Shown here piece after piece: positions 7,615 to 14,463 of a stretch of DNA of 37,857 nt. The DNA comes from Clostridia bacterium. Its GTDB lineage: Bacteria > Bacillota > Clostridia > Oscillospirales > CAG-272. The stretch spans positions 1 through 37,857 of the forward strand of contig JAFURQ010000024.1 in assembly GCA_017471825.1 (NCBI GenBank). The letters run 5' to 3'. The notes under the pieces are model-generated. The model was not told where the DNA came from. It worked only from the letters and a program-made list of their open reading frames with translations, and did not search any database. Position numbers and translations under genes: made by a program. Each line of letters opens with the position of its first letter. The stretch's first letter is position 1.

Positions 7615-8466
7615 TTACTTGTCGAGCCGTGCCCTGTCATTTAGAATTTGCAGAAATATTTCAACAGGGCGCTTGATACGTTTCCTTTTTGGAAGGTAAG
7701 CATAGGTTTTTCTCTGAATATTACCTACTCTTTTCAGCACGATTTTATCGTCAAAAAGTCCTCTCCATGAGTTTTCGGGGACAAACGCAATTCCGAGTCC
7801 CATTTCTATGTATTTGCGCAGATAGAATGGGTCATCGGTCTGAATTGCTATATTTGGTACAAATCCGGCATCAGCGCATATACCTGCAGTTATTTTATAA
7901 AGGCTGGAGCTTGGTGTCATAGTGATAAACCGCTCGTTTGCCAAGTCCGATATAGAAAAATCCGCCTTGCTCGCAAATGAATGATTTTTATTCATTGCAA
8001 TGCAGATGTTCTCATCTACAACAAGTATTTTTTCGCTATATTCGTAGGGACACGAATCAGCGATAAAAACATCGTACTCCTGCTCTGTATCCATACTGTG
8101 ATGAATGATGAAATTAACCTGCGGATGCTTTTGTATCAGCTCCTCAATAGCGCTTGTGACTATTCTTCTGTTGCTCATACAAATCATATGAATATCGCCC
8201 TTTAATTCATCCGACTCAAGCACACAATCCCTCGCGCTCTCTAAAAGAAAGAGTGCTTGAGATACGTTTTCGTAAAACTGCCTGCCGGCACTGTTTAGAT
8301 ATATTTTGTTCGCGCGATGCTCAAACAGCTCACAGCCAAGCTCGTTTTCTAATCTTTTGATAGATTGAGATATGCTTGATGTCGGAACGAGAAATTTTCT
8401 CGCTGTCCTTGACAAATTCTCTGTTTGTGCGGCATCGCAGAAATATTTCAACTGCAAAAGCTCCAT
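7615..8466 (-). CDS. LysR-family transcriptional regulator
   Basis: This 283-residue protein has an N-terminal winged HTH (about residues 3-62: ELLQLKYFCDAAQTENLSRT, then SSISQSIKRLE) and a C-terminal periplasmic-binding-type effector domain with the usual GLGIAFVPEN motif. It is transcribed away from the PQ-loop/esterase pair, the classic LysR arrangement, so it probably controls that pair through the 138-bp shared intergenic region. The effector is unknown. AGGAGG lies upstream of the ATG. Confidence 0.92.
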   Translation of the reverse strand: MELLQLKYFCDAAQTENLSRTARKFLVPTSSISQSIKRLENELGCELFEHRANKIYLNSAGRQFYENVSQALFLLESARDCVLESDELKGDIHMICMSNRRIVTSAIEELIQKHPQVNFIIHHSMDTEQEYDVFIADSCPYEYSEKILVVDENICIAMNKNHSFASKADFSISDLANERFITMTPSSSLYKITAGICADAGFVPNIAIQTDDPFYLRKYIEMGLGIAFVPENSWRGLFDDKIVLKRVGNIQRKTYAYLPKRKRIKRPVEIFLQILNDRARLDK

Positions 8467-8490
8467 ACCAACCTCCTATTATTATCTTAT

Positions 8491-8519
8491 ATTTTAGCAT
8501 TGTTTGCTTTCACTGTCAA
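8491..8519 (-). promoter_or_regulatory. Promoter of the LysR gene
   Basis: On the minus strand: TTGACA (8519-8514), 17-bp spacer, TAAAAT (8496-8491). Confidence 0.8.
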
Positions 8520-8547
8520 GTTATAGCAAGTGCATTTTATTTGATTA

Positions 8548-8576
8548 TTTACAATTATGCAAACGTGTGCTATACT
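8548..8576 (+). promoter_or_regulatory. Promoter of the PQ-loop protein and esterase
   Basis: TTTACA (8548-8553), 17-bp spacer, TATACT (8571-8576). It diverges from the lysR promoter with about 28 bases between the two -35 boxes. Confidence 0.8.
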
Positions 8577-8604
8577 ATAAAAAATAAAGCTTTTTGGAGG
8601 AAAT

Positions 8605-8910
8605 ATGGCAGAAATTTTAGAAGTTATTATGATCGTCAGCTTTGGCGCTTCCTGGCCGCTCAACGTTATAAAGTCCTATAAGGCGAGAACGACCAAGGGC
8701 AAAAGCCTTGCTTTCCTGTTGCTGATCTTTTTCGGATACATAGCAGGAATCATATCCAAGATTGTCAACGATGTATATATGGCAGAGATAGGACAAAAAT
8801 GGTACGTTTTGTTCTTCTACGTTCTCAATTTCATAATGGTTGGCGCAGACCTTTTGATGTACGTGCGCAACAGCAGACTTGACAAGCTGCAAAAGGATAG
8901 CATATCATGA
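8605..8910 (+). CDS. PQ-loop/SemiSWEET-like small membrane protein
   Basis: This 101-residue protein has three hydrophobic segments and the pattern FGASWPLNVIKSYKARTTKG, the loop seen in bacterial PQ-loop/SemiSWEET half-transporters (substitution of P-Q by P-L is noted). SemiSWEETs dimerise to move sugars; here the substrate is unknown. GGAGG lies before the ATG. It overlaps the downstream esterase start by four bases (ATGA), implying translational coupling and related function. Confidence 0.78.
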   Translation: MAEILEVIMIVSFGASWPLNVIKSYKARTTKGKSLAFLLLIFFGYIAGIISKIVNDVYMAEIGQKWYVLFFYVLNFIMVGADLLMYVRNSRLDKLQKDSIS

Positions 8911-9653
8911 AAAAAATCGAGGACATTGTTTACGGGAGCATTGAAGCCGCGCACAAGCTAAATCTGTATCTTCCAAATTGCCCCGTCAGCTCGGTATTTG
9001 TATACCTTCACGGCGGCGGTCTGGAGGCCGGCGATAAAAGCGATGCCGATATATTCGCTCCCTATCTGACGGAGCGCGGAATTGCCGTTGTGTCCGCAAA
9101 CTACCGAATGTATCCAAATGCCGAATACCCCGATTATATTTACGATGCGGCTGAAGTCGTTGCTTGGGCGGACAGCTATATGCGCAAGGAGCTCGGCTGT
9201 GAGAAGCTTTACGTTGGAGGAAGCTCTGCGGGAGGATATCTTTCAATGATGCTCTGCTTCGACAGACGGTATCTTGCGAGCGTCGGTCTTGACAACTCCG
9301 CGGTTTCGGGCTATTTCCACGATGCAGGGCAGCCCACCGCTCACTTCAACGTGCTCAAGCGCAAGGGGGTTGATCCGAGGCGCGTGATTATTGATGAGAG
9401 TGCACCGCTTTACTACATTGGCTTGGAAAACAAGTATCCGCCGATGCGATTTATAGTATCCGATGACGATATGGAAAATCGCTATGAGCAGATTGTGCTG
9501 ACATTATCCACACTTTCCCACTTCGGATACAAAAATTTTGATCACGTCGTTATGCACGGCAGTCATTGTGAATATTGCAGTAAGCTTGACAGCAAGGGAG
9601 AAGGCGTGCTCGGCCAAATGATTTATGATTTCATCGAGCACGTTAACCGATAA
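8907..9653 (+). CDS. Alpha/beta hydrolase, HSL-type esterase
   Basis: This 248-residue protein has the oxyanion motif HGGG (35-38), nucleophile elbow GSSAG with Ser107, a VSDDD acid loop near residue 190 and a candidate His220 (HGSH). This is the alpha/beta-hydrolase fold of the hormone-sensitive-lipase group, which cleaves small esters. It is cytoplasmic, with no signal peptide. It is translationally coupled to the PQ-loop protein by a 4-base overlap and probably controlled by the divergent LysR regulator. The pair might import and de-esterify one small molecule, but this is inference. Confidence 0.88.
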   Translation: MKKIEDIVYGSIEAAHKLNLYLPNCPVSSVFVYLHGGGLEAGDKSDADIFAPYLTERGIAVVSANYRMYPNAEYPDYIYDAAEVVAWADSYMRKELGCEKLYVGGSSAGGYLSMMLCFDRRYLASVGLDNSAVSGYFHDAGQPTAHFNVLKRKGVDPRRVIIDESAPLYYIGLENKYPPMRFIVSDDDMENRYEQIVLTLSTLSHFGYKNFDHVVMHGSHCEYCSKLDSKGEGVLGQMIYDFIEHVNR

Positions 9654-9662
9654 TTATTTGAG

Positions 9663-9700
9663 TAGGAGAGAGTAATCTTCAGATTACTCTCTCCTTTTTT
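9663..9700 (+). terminator. Terminator after the esterase gene
   Basis: GGAGAGAGTAATCT pairs perfectly with AGATTACTCTCTCC around TC, followed by TTTTTT. Confidence 0.93.
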
Positions 9701-9765
9701 ATTTTTCTCGGGAGCACACGCGGCTTGCATTTTTTAATAAACTGTGTCGAATTTTAAGAAACATC

Positions 9766-9794
9766 TTGAATTTTTTCTCGTAATATAGTAAAAT
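9766..9794 (+). promoter_or_regulatory. Promoter of the purine permease
   Basis: TTGAAT (9766-9771), 17-bp spacer, TAAAAT (9789-9794). A small palindrome, GTACC-AAA-GGTAC, lies in the short leader at 9808-9820. Confidence 0.7.
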
Positions 9795-9835
9795 AAGAGT
9801 AAATTTTGTACCAAAGGTACGGACTGGAGATTGTT

Positions 9836-11398
9836 ATGGACAAGTTTGATAAGCATGCCGCAGGTGACTCGACTGCAAAGAAAAGCCGTGGCGGATCAGG
9901 ATTTGCCAAGCTCGTAGGCTTCGACCCCGTAGAAAAGCAAACGACCGTCAAAACGGAAATCGTTGCGGGAATCGTTACGTTTCTTGCGATGGCATATATT
10001 CTGACGGTTAACCCCAACCAGATTGTTGGCTCGGGAAGCGAATACTGGGCTTCTGTGTTTATAGCAACCGCTCTCGGAGCAGTTGTAGGCACGCTTTTGA
10101 TGGCATTCCTTGCCAAAATGCCCTTGGCTCAGGCTTCGGGTATGGGACTAAACTCAATGCTTGGAGGCATCATCGGCGGATTTGGCGGCTACGGTGCCGC
10201 ATTCACTCACGGGCAGGCATTTATGCTTGTGTTTATTTCCGGTCTTTTGTTCCTTTCCCTCTCGCTTATAAAGATTAAGGGCCAGACCTTCCGTGAGCTT
10301 GTATTTGACGGTATGCCCGTTGCCGTAAGAGGCGCGATATCGGTCGGTATCGGTTTGTTTATCGCTTACATAGGATTCCAGAATGCAGGCATCATCGTTC
10401 ACAACGGCTACACCCAGATAGGCTTTGTTGACTTCACAAATTGGGGTGATCAGGTTGTTAACAGCGCTGTGCCCGCATCCGAAGCGGCAAAGACTGCGGT
10501 AGTTGCTCTTGCAGGTCTGTTTTTCATCGCTATACTTGATAAATTCAACATAAAGGGCGCGGTAATATTCGGAATCCTGGGTGCTACTGTCGTAGGTATT
10601 CCCTTAGGTGTCACCAACCTCGCAATACTTGCGGGAGATGGCGATATTTCTTGGAAATTCTGGGAGAATTTCGCGAACTACTTCTCGGGTGAAACGAGTG
10701 TATTCGGTTCATTTGTCAACGTATTCTCCGAGGGACTTATTCCCGAGGGCGTTTCCGTGTTTACAATCATTATGATCATAATCACTATGTGTATGATCGA
10801 TATGTTTGACACTATGGGAACCATCGTTGGCTGCTGTGGCGGTAACAGAGTTCTTTCCGATGAAAATAACAAGCCCCACAACTATGGCAAGATTATGATG
10901 TCGGATGCGATAGCGACGTGTACCAGTGCTATGCTCGGTACGTCCACCGTTACGACCTTCGTTGAATCGGGTACGGGAGTGTCTGCGGGCGGCAGAACAG
11001 GTCTTACTGCCTTTACTACGGCATCTATGTTCTTCCTTTCAATGTTCGCGCTTCCTCTTTTTGCGGCGATTCCTTCTGCCGCCGCGGCATCCGCTCTTAT
11101 CTACGTCGGTGTTCTTATGATGAAGAACAACATCAAGAACGTTGATTTCAGCAATGCTATCAATGCAACCGCCGCATTCCTCACCATCGTAATAATGGTT
11201 CTTTCGTACTCCATCACCAAGGGAATAGGCGTCGGTCTTCTTTCCTACACCGTTATGTCCGCTCTGCTTTACCTTGTTGAGCTTATCAAGTACGCTATTA
11301 CAAAGAAGGATAAGCCCGTTTGGAACATTTCTGTTGTCACTATCATAGTGTCGCTCCTCTTCTGCGTATACTTCTTCGTTCCCGCTACGCTATTCTGA
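9836..11398 (+). CDS. NCS2/AzgA-family hypoxanthine-guanine-adenine permease
   Basis: This 520-residue membrane protein belongs to the AzgA branch of nucleobase permeases. Visible signatures are VAGIVTFLAMAYILTVNP in the first helix, QASGMGLNSML, and FDTMGTIVG with the following helix. About 12-14 hydrophobic segments are present. The family moves purine bases with protons across the cytoplasmic membrane. I place the start at ATG 9836, which follows CTGGAG; a TTG at 9806 lies only about 5 bases from the expected transcription start and has no ribosome binding site. The leader is too short for a purine riboswitch, so control here is not by that RNA. Confidence 0.92.
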   Translation: MDKFDKHAAGDSTAKKSRGGSGFAKLVGFDPVEKQTTVKTEIVAGIVTFLAMAYILTVNPNQIVGSGSEYWASVFIATALGAVVGTLLMAFLAKMPLAQASGMGLNSMLGGIIGGFGGYGAAFTHGQAFMLVFISGLLFLSLSLIKIKGQTFRELVFDGMPVAVRGAISVGIGLFIAYIGFQNAGIIVHNGYTQIGFVDFTNWGDQVVNSAVPASEAAKTAVVALAGLFFIAILDKFNIKGAVIFGILGATVVGIPLGVTNLAILAGDGDISWKFWENFANYFSGETSVFGSFVNVFSEGLIPEGVSVFTIIMIIITMCMIDMFDTMGTIVGCCGGNRVLSDENNKPHNYGKIMMSDAIATCTSAMLGTSTVTTFVESGTGVSAGGRTGLTAFTTASMFFLSMFALPLFAAIPSAAAASALIYVGVLMMKNNIKNVDFSNAINATAAFLTIVIMVLSYSITKGIGVGLLSYTVMSALLYLVELIKYAITKKDKPVWNISVVTIIVSLLFCVYFFVPATLF

Positions 11399-11409
11399 TT
11401 TTATATATA

Positions 11410-11446
11410 AAAATGGCAATGTGTCTATGCACATTGCCATTTTCTT
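11410..11446. terminator. Bidirectional terminator, permease and MBG lipoprotein
   Basis: AAAATGGCAATGTG pairs perfectly with CACATTGCCATTTT around TCTATG between convergent genes. A-rich left and T-rich right flanks serve both strands. Confidence 0.9.
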
Positions 11447-11450
11447 TTGC

Positions 11451-13106
11451 CTATTGCTGATCTTCAAAAAAGCTGTCGGGACTGCCGATATACATTATAA
11501 CGTCGGTGTATTCAAACAACTGAATCTGATCAAACGTCTGCATCAATATTTCGTATTCCGCATCCGCAACGTCCGCTATGCCCTGTTTAATTTGAGGCTT
11601 TGCGGAGAATGCCGATGCATTGTTCTCGTAAACGTCTGTGCTGAAATCCTCGAAGCTCTTTGTCTGAACGAAGAGCATTGGTATTTCAACCTCTACCTTT
11701 TCATATTCGATCTCGTCCTCTACGGTCACTGCCTTGTAGTAATAAACGGTTTTCATCTCTATATCATATCTTCTTGAAAGGGTATCAAGTCCCCAACCGC
11801 CTATTTTTTCGGTTACAAACAGGCTTGATGTGCCATTGACGTATATGCTATCAGCATTCATACCGTTTGCCTCGTCCTCAACCCTGATGCTATTTATTCC
11901 GCTTATATCGCTGAGGTTGAACCAATAGGTTTCAAAATCCACGAGCTTCACCGTTTCGCTTACCCTGCCGGAGATGTATTCGGCGGTCTGCGAATCGTAA
12001 ACCTCCTCGTAGCCGAGAATCAGAAGGTCGTCTGACTCACGCTTTTTCGCAACTATGCGAGTGTATTCATCGTCAAGGCTTATTACGGCGGTGGTCGTAA
12101 GTCCCGTTCCGTTATAGCCCAAGAATTCGTATATGTAACCTGCTACCTTATCGTTCTCGCGAGCGAAGGATATTATAGACGTTTTTGCAGCATCGGCAAC
12201 GCCTATCTGATATGCGAAGGTAAGAGAGGTATCATTCATCTCATATTTCAACGATGCGCCATCGGTTATGCTTATTCTTCCGCTATTCACGTTGTTGTCG
12301 GAATCAGCATACAGCTCAACGGATACCGTGCTGTTGCCTGCGAGAAGCTTTGACTGTGCGCCTTCAAGGGATACGAAAATCTTGAAGCCCTTAATTTCAG
12401 TGTAAAATTCGGTATATTCCTCAGGATTATCGTTTATAAACTCCTGATATGCCGCCGCTATTGCCTCTCCCAAGGCAAAAACAACGTCTGCCTTTGAAAG
12501 AATGGATTCCATATTAAGCAGACCGTCATACATAACCATAAGCTGTGCGCCGACAAAGCGCGGGCTTATTTCGGACACGTTAGTGCCTGATGTAAAGTCG
12601 GATGCAGGAAAATCCGCTTCTGAATACGCCATATTTTCCCGTCCGAATGTCTCGGGGATAAACGACCATGCGTCAGGTCTTTGAAGGACGGTATTTATAA
12701 CGTTTACGGCAGAGGCGGCTATGCTTTTTACGGTCAGGGTTGCGTGAAGAACCTTGGTTTCGTAATTCGGATTAGTAAGAGTCGCCGTTGCCTCGTAAAC
12801 ACCTACCTCGGTGGCGGTGTTATTGCTATACACCACGGTAGTGCCATCGGGGAGCTCACCGCTGATTGTTATGCTCTGCTCCTTGCCGTTATACATTACG
12901 GTCTTGCTTACGAAGCTTATGCCCTCAAATTCAAGCAGAGCCGGCTGTTGCTCGTTTCCGTCGGTATCGTCGGTCGAAGGGGTATCGACGGTTGTACCGT
13001 CATTCGGTGAATTTGCATCACCGCTATCATCGCTACCGCATCCTACCATAAAAACAAGAAGTAGCGTAGATAACAGTAGCGACAGTGCTACAAATATTTT
13101 CTTCAT
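11451..13106 (-). CDS. Lipoprotein with MBG/Ig-like domain, function unknown
   Basis: This 551-residue exported lipoprotein starts MKKIFVALS, has a hydrophobic signal and a lipobox ending MVGC with Cys23. An acidic, Ser/Thr/Asp-rich linker (about 24-55) precedes an Ig-like MBG module (about 60-130: FVSKTVMYNGKEQ, PDGTTVVYSNN, GVYEATATLTNPNY). The remaining 400 residues are unrecognised beta-rich sequence. It is probably anchored outside the membrane. Its ATG overlaps the stop of the upstream membrane-protein gene (TAATG) with AAGGAG eight bases before it, so the two are translationally coupled. A GTG nine bases earlier is too close to that site. Confidence 0.82.
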   Translation of the reverse strand: MKKIFVALSLLLSTLLLVFMVGCGSDDSGDANSPNDGTTVDTPSTDDTDGNEQQPALLEFEGISFVSKTVMYNGKEQSITISGELPDGTTVVYSNNTATEVGVYEATATLTNPNYETKVLHATLTVKSIAASAVNVINTVLQRPDAWSFIPETFGRENMAYSEADFPASDFTSGTNVSEISPRFVGAQLMVMYDGLLNMESILSKADVVFALGEAIAAAYQEFINDNPEEYTEFYTEIKGFKIFVSLEGAQSKLLAGNSTVSVELYADSDNNVNSGRISITDGASLKYEMNDTSLTFAYQIGVADAAKTSIISFARENDKVAGYIYEFLGYNGTGLTTTAVISLDDEYTRIVAKKRESDDLLILGYEEVYDSQTAEYISGRVSETVKLVDFETYWFNLSDISGINSIRVEDEANGMNADSIYVNGTSSLFVTEKIGGWGLDTLSRRYDIEMKTVYYYKAVTVEDEIEYEKVEVEIPMLFVQTKSFEDFSTDVYENNASAFSAKPQIKQGIADVADAEYEILMQTFDQIQLFEYTDVIMYIGSPDSFFEDQQ

Positions 13107-13558
13107 TATATGCACTCCTTCACGAATTTAACAATATTGAACGGGAAGGTAACCGCCGCAATTAAGAGTGCGCCGATCGTGCCAACGATTCCGAAGCCCA
13201 CGGTAATAAGCAATGAGATTATAGGCGCAACGATGAAGCGATAAACCAGCATAAAAACGATGCTGTCAAGATCAAGGCTAAAGATAACTCCGGGCATTTC
13301 AATTGATTTCGACCAAGCACCCAGGAAGCAGTCCGTAGCTATACAGTCGTGTCCAAGCTGTGTACCAAGAGCTAAAATAAAATAAGCGCATACGAGTCCG
13401 ACAATTACGTTAACGTAGATCGAGCCCAGAACTGCTACAGCGATTGCAACAAGTACCGATGTAATCATTCCAAAACGGTACCAGCCTCTATCCTCGCGCT
13501 CTGCCATTTCCAAAAGCTTCGGCGACGGTGTGGTAGTGGTAATTTCGTTGTTTTCCAT
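13106..13558 (-). CDS. Small multi-pass membrane protein, unknown
   Basis: This 150-residue protein begins MENNEITTTT. A polar N-terminus of about 38 residues is followed by four hydrophobic stretches, the first near residues 40-55. No family is recognised. I chose ATG 13558 because AAAGGAG lies about ten bases upstream; an upstream in-frame start at 13594 lacks this. It is the first gene of an operon with the MBG lipoprotein and diverges from the XRE regulator. Confidence 0.75.
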   Translation of the reverse strand: MENNEITTTTPSPKLLEMAEREDRGWYRFGMITSVLVAIAVAVLGSIYVNVIVGLVCAYFILALGTQLGHDCIATDCFLGAWSKSIEMPGVIFSLDLDSIVFMLVYRFIVAPIISLLITVGFGIVGTIGALLIAAVTFPFNIVKFVKECI

Positions 13559-13603
13559 TTGTATTATTCTCCTTTCTGATGCTTGCTTTTGCAAGTTGCA
13601 CTA

Positions 13604-13632
13604 ATTATATCACATCAAGCCTCAAAAGTCAA
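13604..13632 (-). promoter_or_regulatory. Promoter of the membrane protein/lipoprotein operon
   Basis: On the minus strand: TTGACT (13632-13627), 17-bp spacer, TATAAT (13609-13604). The direct repeats CTCAAAA/CCCAAAA at 13621, 13633 and 13656 flank the -35 box. Confidence 0.85.
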
Positions 13633-13649
13633 CCCAAAAGAGTTAACTA

Positions 13650-13678
13650 TTTAAACTCAAAACGGTTACAATTATAGT
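13650..13678 (+). promoter_or_regulatory. Probable promoter of the XRE regulator
   Basis: TTTAAA (13650-13655), 17-bp spacer, TATAGT (13673-13678). The -35 box is poor, as is common where a repressor sets the level. Confidence 0.55.
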
Positions 13679-13700
13679 ATAAAGCTATAAGGATGATATA

Positions 13701-13943
13701 ATGAATATAGGAGAAGCAACAAGACTCCGCATAAAAGAGCTGTGCGAGCAAAACCACATAACTCTTAACAAGCTTTCCACTATATGCGGGATAACTCAAT
13801 CAACGATGAATAACATAATAAGCGGAAGAAACAACAGCACCACCATCTCAACCATAAAAAAGATTTGCGATGGGCTTGAAATAACCGTGCTTGATTTCTT
13901 CAGCGCCGATATATTCACGGATTTAGAACAGGAAATAAAATAG
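13701..13943 (+). CDS. XRE/Cro-CI family regulator (80 aa)
   Basis: This short DNA-binding protein is essentially a single HTH_3 domain: IKELCEQNHITLNKLSTICG, then ITQSTMNNIISGRNN as the recognition region, then TISTIKKICDGLEITVLDFF. AAGGATG precedes the ATG. It diverges from the membrane protein/lipoprotein operon, so it is a likely local repressor binding the repeats in the shared gap. No prophage genes are nearby. Confidence 0.9.
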   Translation: MNIGEATRLRIKELCEQNHITLNKLSTICGITQSTMNNIISGRNNSTTISTIKKICDGLEITVLDFFSADIFTDLEQEIK

Positions 13944-13982
13944 CAATTTTGCGCATTTTTGACAATTATTTTCGAAAAACCC

Positions 13983-14011
13983 TTGACTTTTTGGTTATAT
14001 TGTGGTACAAT
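13983..14011 (+). promoter_or_regulatory. Promoter of the riboswitch transcript
   Basis: TTGACT (13983-13988), 17-bp spacer, TACAAT (14006-14011). The expected start, near 14018, is just upstream of the aptamer. Confidence 0.87.
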
Positions 14012-14021
14012 TAACCATCGC

Positions 14022-14086
14022 ACAGGGTATAAGCTTGCAATATGGGCAAGCGTTTCTACTAACCGCCGCAAATGGTTGACTACCGG
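14022..14086 (+). ncRNA. Purine riboswitch aptamer, guanine/hypoxanthine class
   Basis: The conserved elements appear in order: TATAA (J1/2), P2 GCTTGC/GCAAGC with loop AATATGG, J2/3 GTTTCTACT, P3 AACC/GGTT with loop CCGCAAA, and J3/1 GACTAC. The loop GG and CC needed for the L2-L3 kissing contacts are present. The specificity base (C74 in xpt numbering) is C, indicating guanine or hypoxanthine rather than adenine. P1 is weak: about four pairs (GGTA with TACC). Confidence 0.92.
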
Positions 14087-14121
14087 TTTTTAAGCCGCGT
14101 AATCAACCTTTTTTTATTTTT
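14074..14121 (+). terminator. Riboswitch expression platform: overlapping terminator
   Basis: GGTTGA, TAC and CGG (14074-14086) pair with CCG, GTA and TCAACC (14091-14108), followed by TTTTTTTATTTTT. The left arm consumes the 3' side of P3 and J3/1 of the aptamer, so aptamer and terminator are mutually exclusive. This predicts that ligand turns the downstream genes on, as in adenine-responsive pbuE. Confidence 0.8.
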
Positions 14122-14133
14122 GTAGGGATGCAT

Positions 14134-14388
14134 ATGAACGTTTATCTTGAAATTTTCGGTTATATAGGCACAGGGCTCATCCTGCTATCCATGATGATGA
14201 CGTCGGTCAAGAGGCTTCGCTATTTTAATATGGCGGGCTCGGTTATAAGCGCAATATACGCGGCGCTTATGAATACTTGGCCCCTCGTGCTGCTCAACGC
14301 GAGCCTTGTCGTAATACACATTGTAAAGCTTGCCTCTGAAAAATCCTCGAAAAAGGAAGCGGACGTAAGTAATGACGTCGCAGAATAA
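14134..14388 (+). CDS. Small membrane protein (YgjV/CBU_0592-like) under riboswitch control
   Basis: This 84-residue protein has about three hydrophobic helices (FGYIGTGLILLSMMM; MAGSVISAIYAALM; LVLLNASLVVIHIVKLA) and a charged tail rich in Lys and Glu. The pattern resembles the small YgjV/CBU_0592-type inner membrane proteins, whose role is unknown. I prefer ATG 14134 because GTAGGG then lies six bases upstream; ATG 14128 would abut that site. The position directly behind a guanine-class riboswitch suggests a link to purine transport or efflux, which is inference. Confidence 0.72.
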   Translation: MNVYLEIFGYIGTGLILLSMMMTSVKRLRYFNMAGSVISAIYAALMNTWPLVLLNASLVVIHIVKLASEKSSKKEADVSNDVAE

Positions 14389-14413
14389 TATATCAACAAA
14401 AAGCATAAAATGA

Positions 14414-14438
14414 TACCCCGTGTAACTTTTACGGGGGT
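14414..14438 (+). repeat. Dispersed TACCCCGTGTAAC motif within a small hairpin
   Basis: TACCCCGT pairs with ACGGGGGTA (one bulge) across GTAACTTTT between the small membrane protein and the nucleoside kinase. There is no strong T tract, so it probably does not terminate transcription. Confidence 0.5.
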
Positions 14439-14463
14439 AAAAACCGATTAAAGGAGAAAAAAT

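Noticed and set aside
9806-9835. Earlier TTG start for the purine permease
   Set aside because: It lies only about five bases from the expected transcription start and has no ribosome binding site. ATG 9836 follows CTGGAG.
9795-9835. Purine riboswitch in front of the AzgA permease
   Set aside because: The leader is only about 35 bases, too short, and has no TATAA/GTTTCTAC elements.
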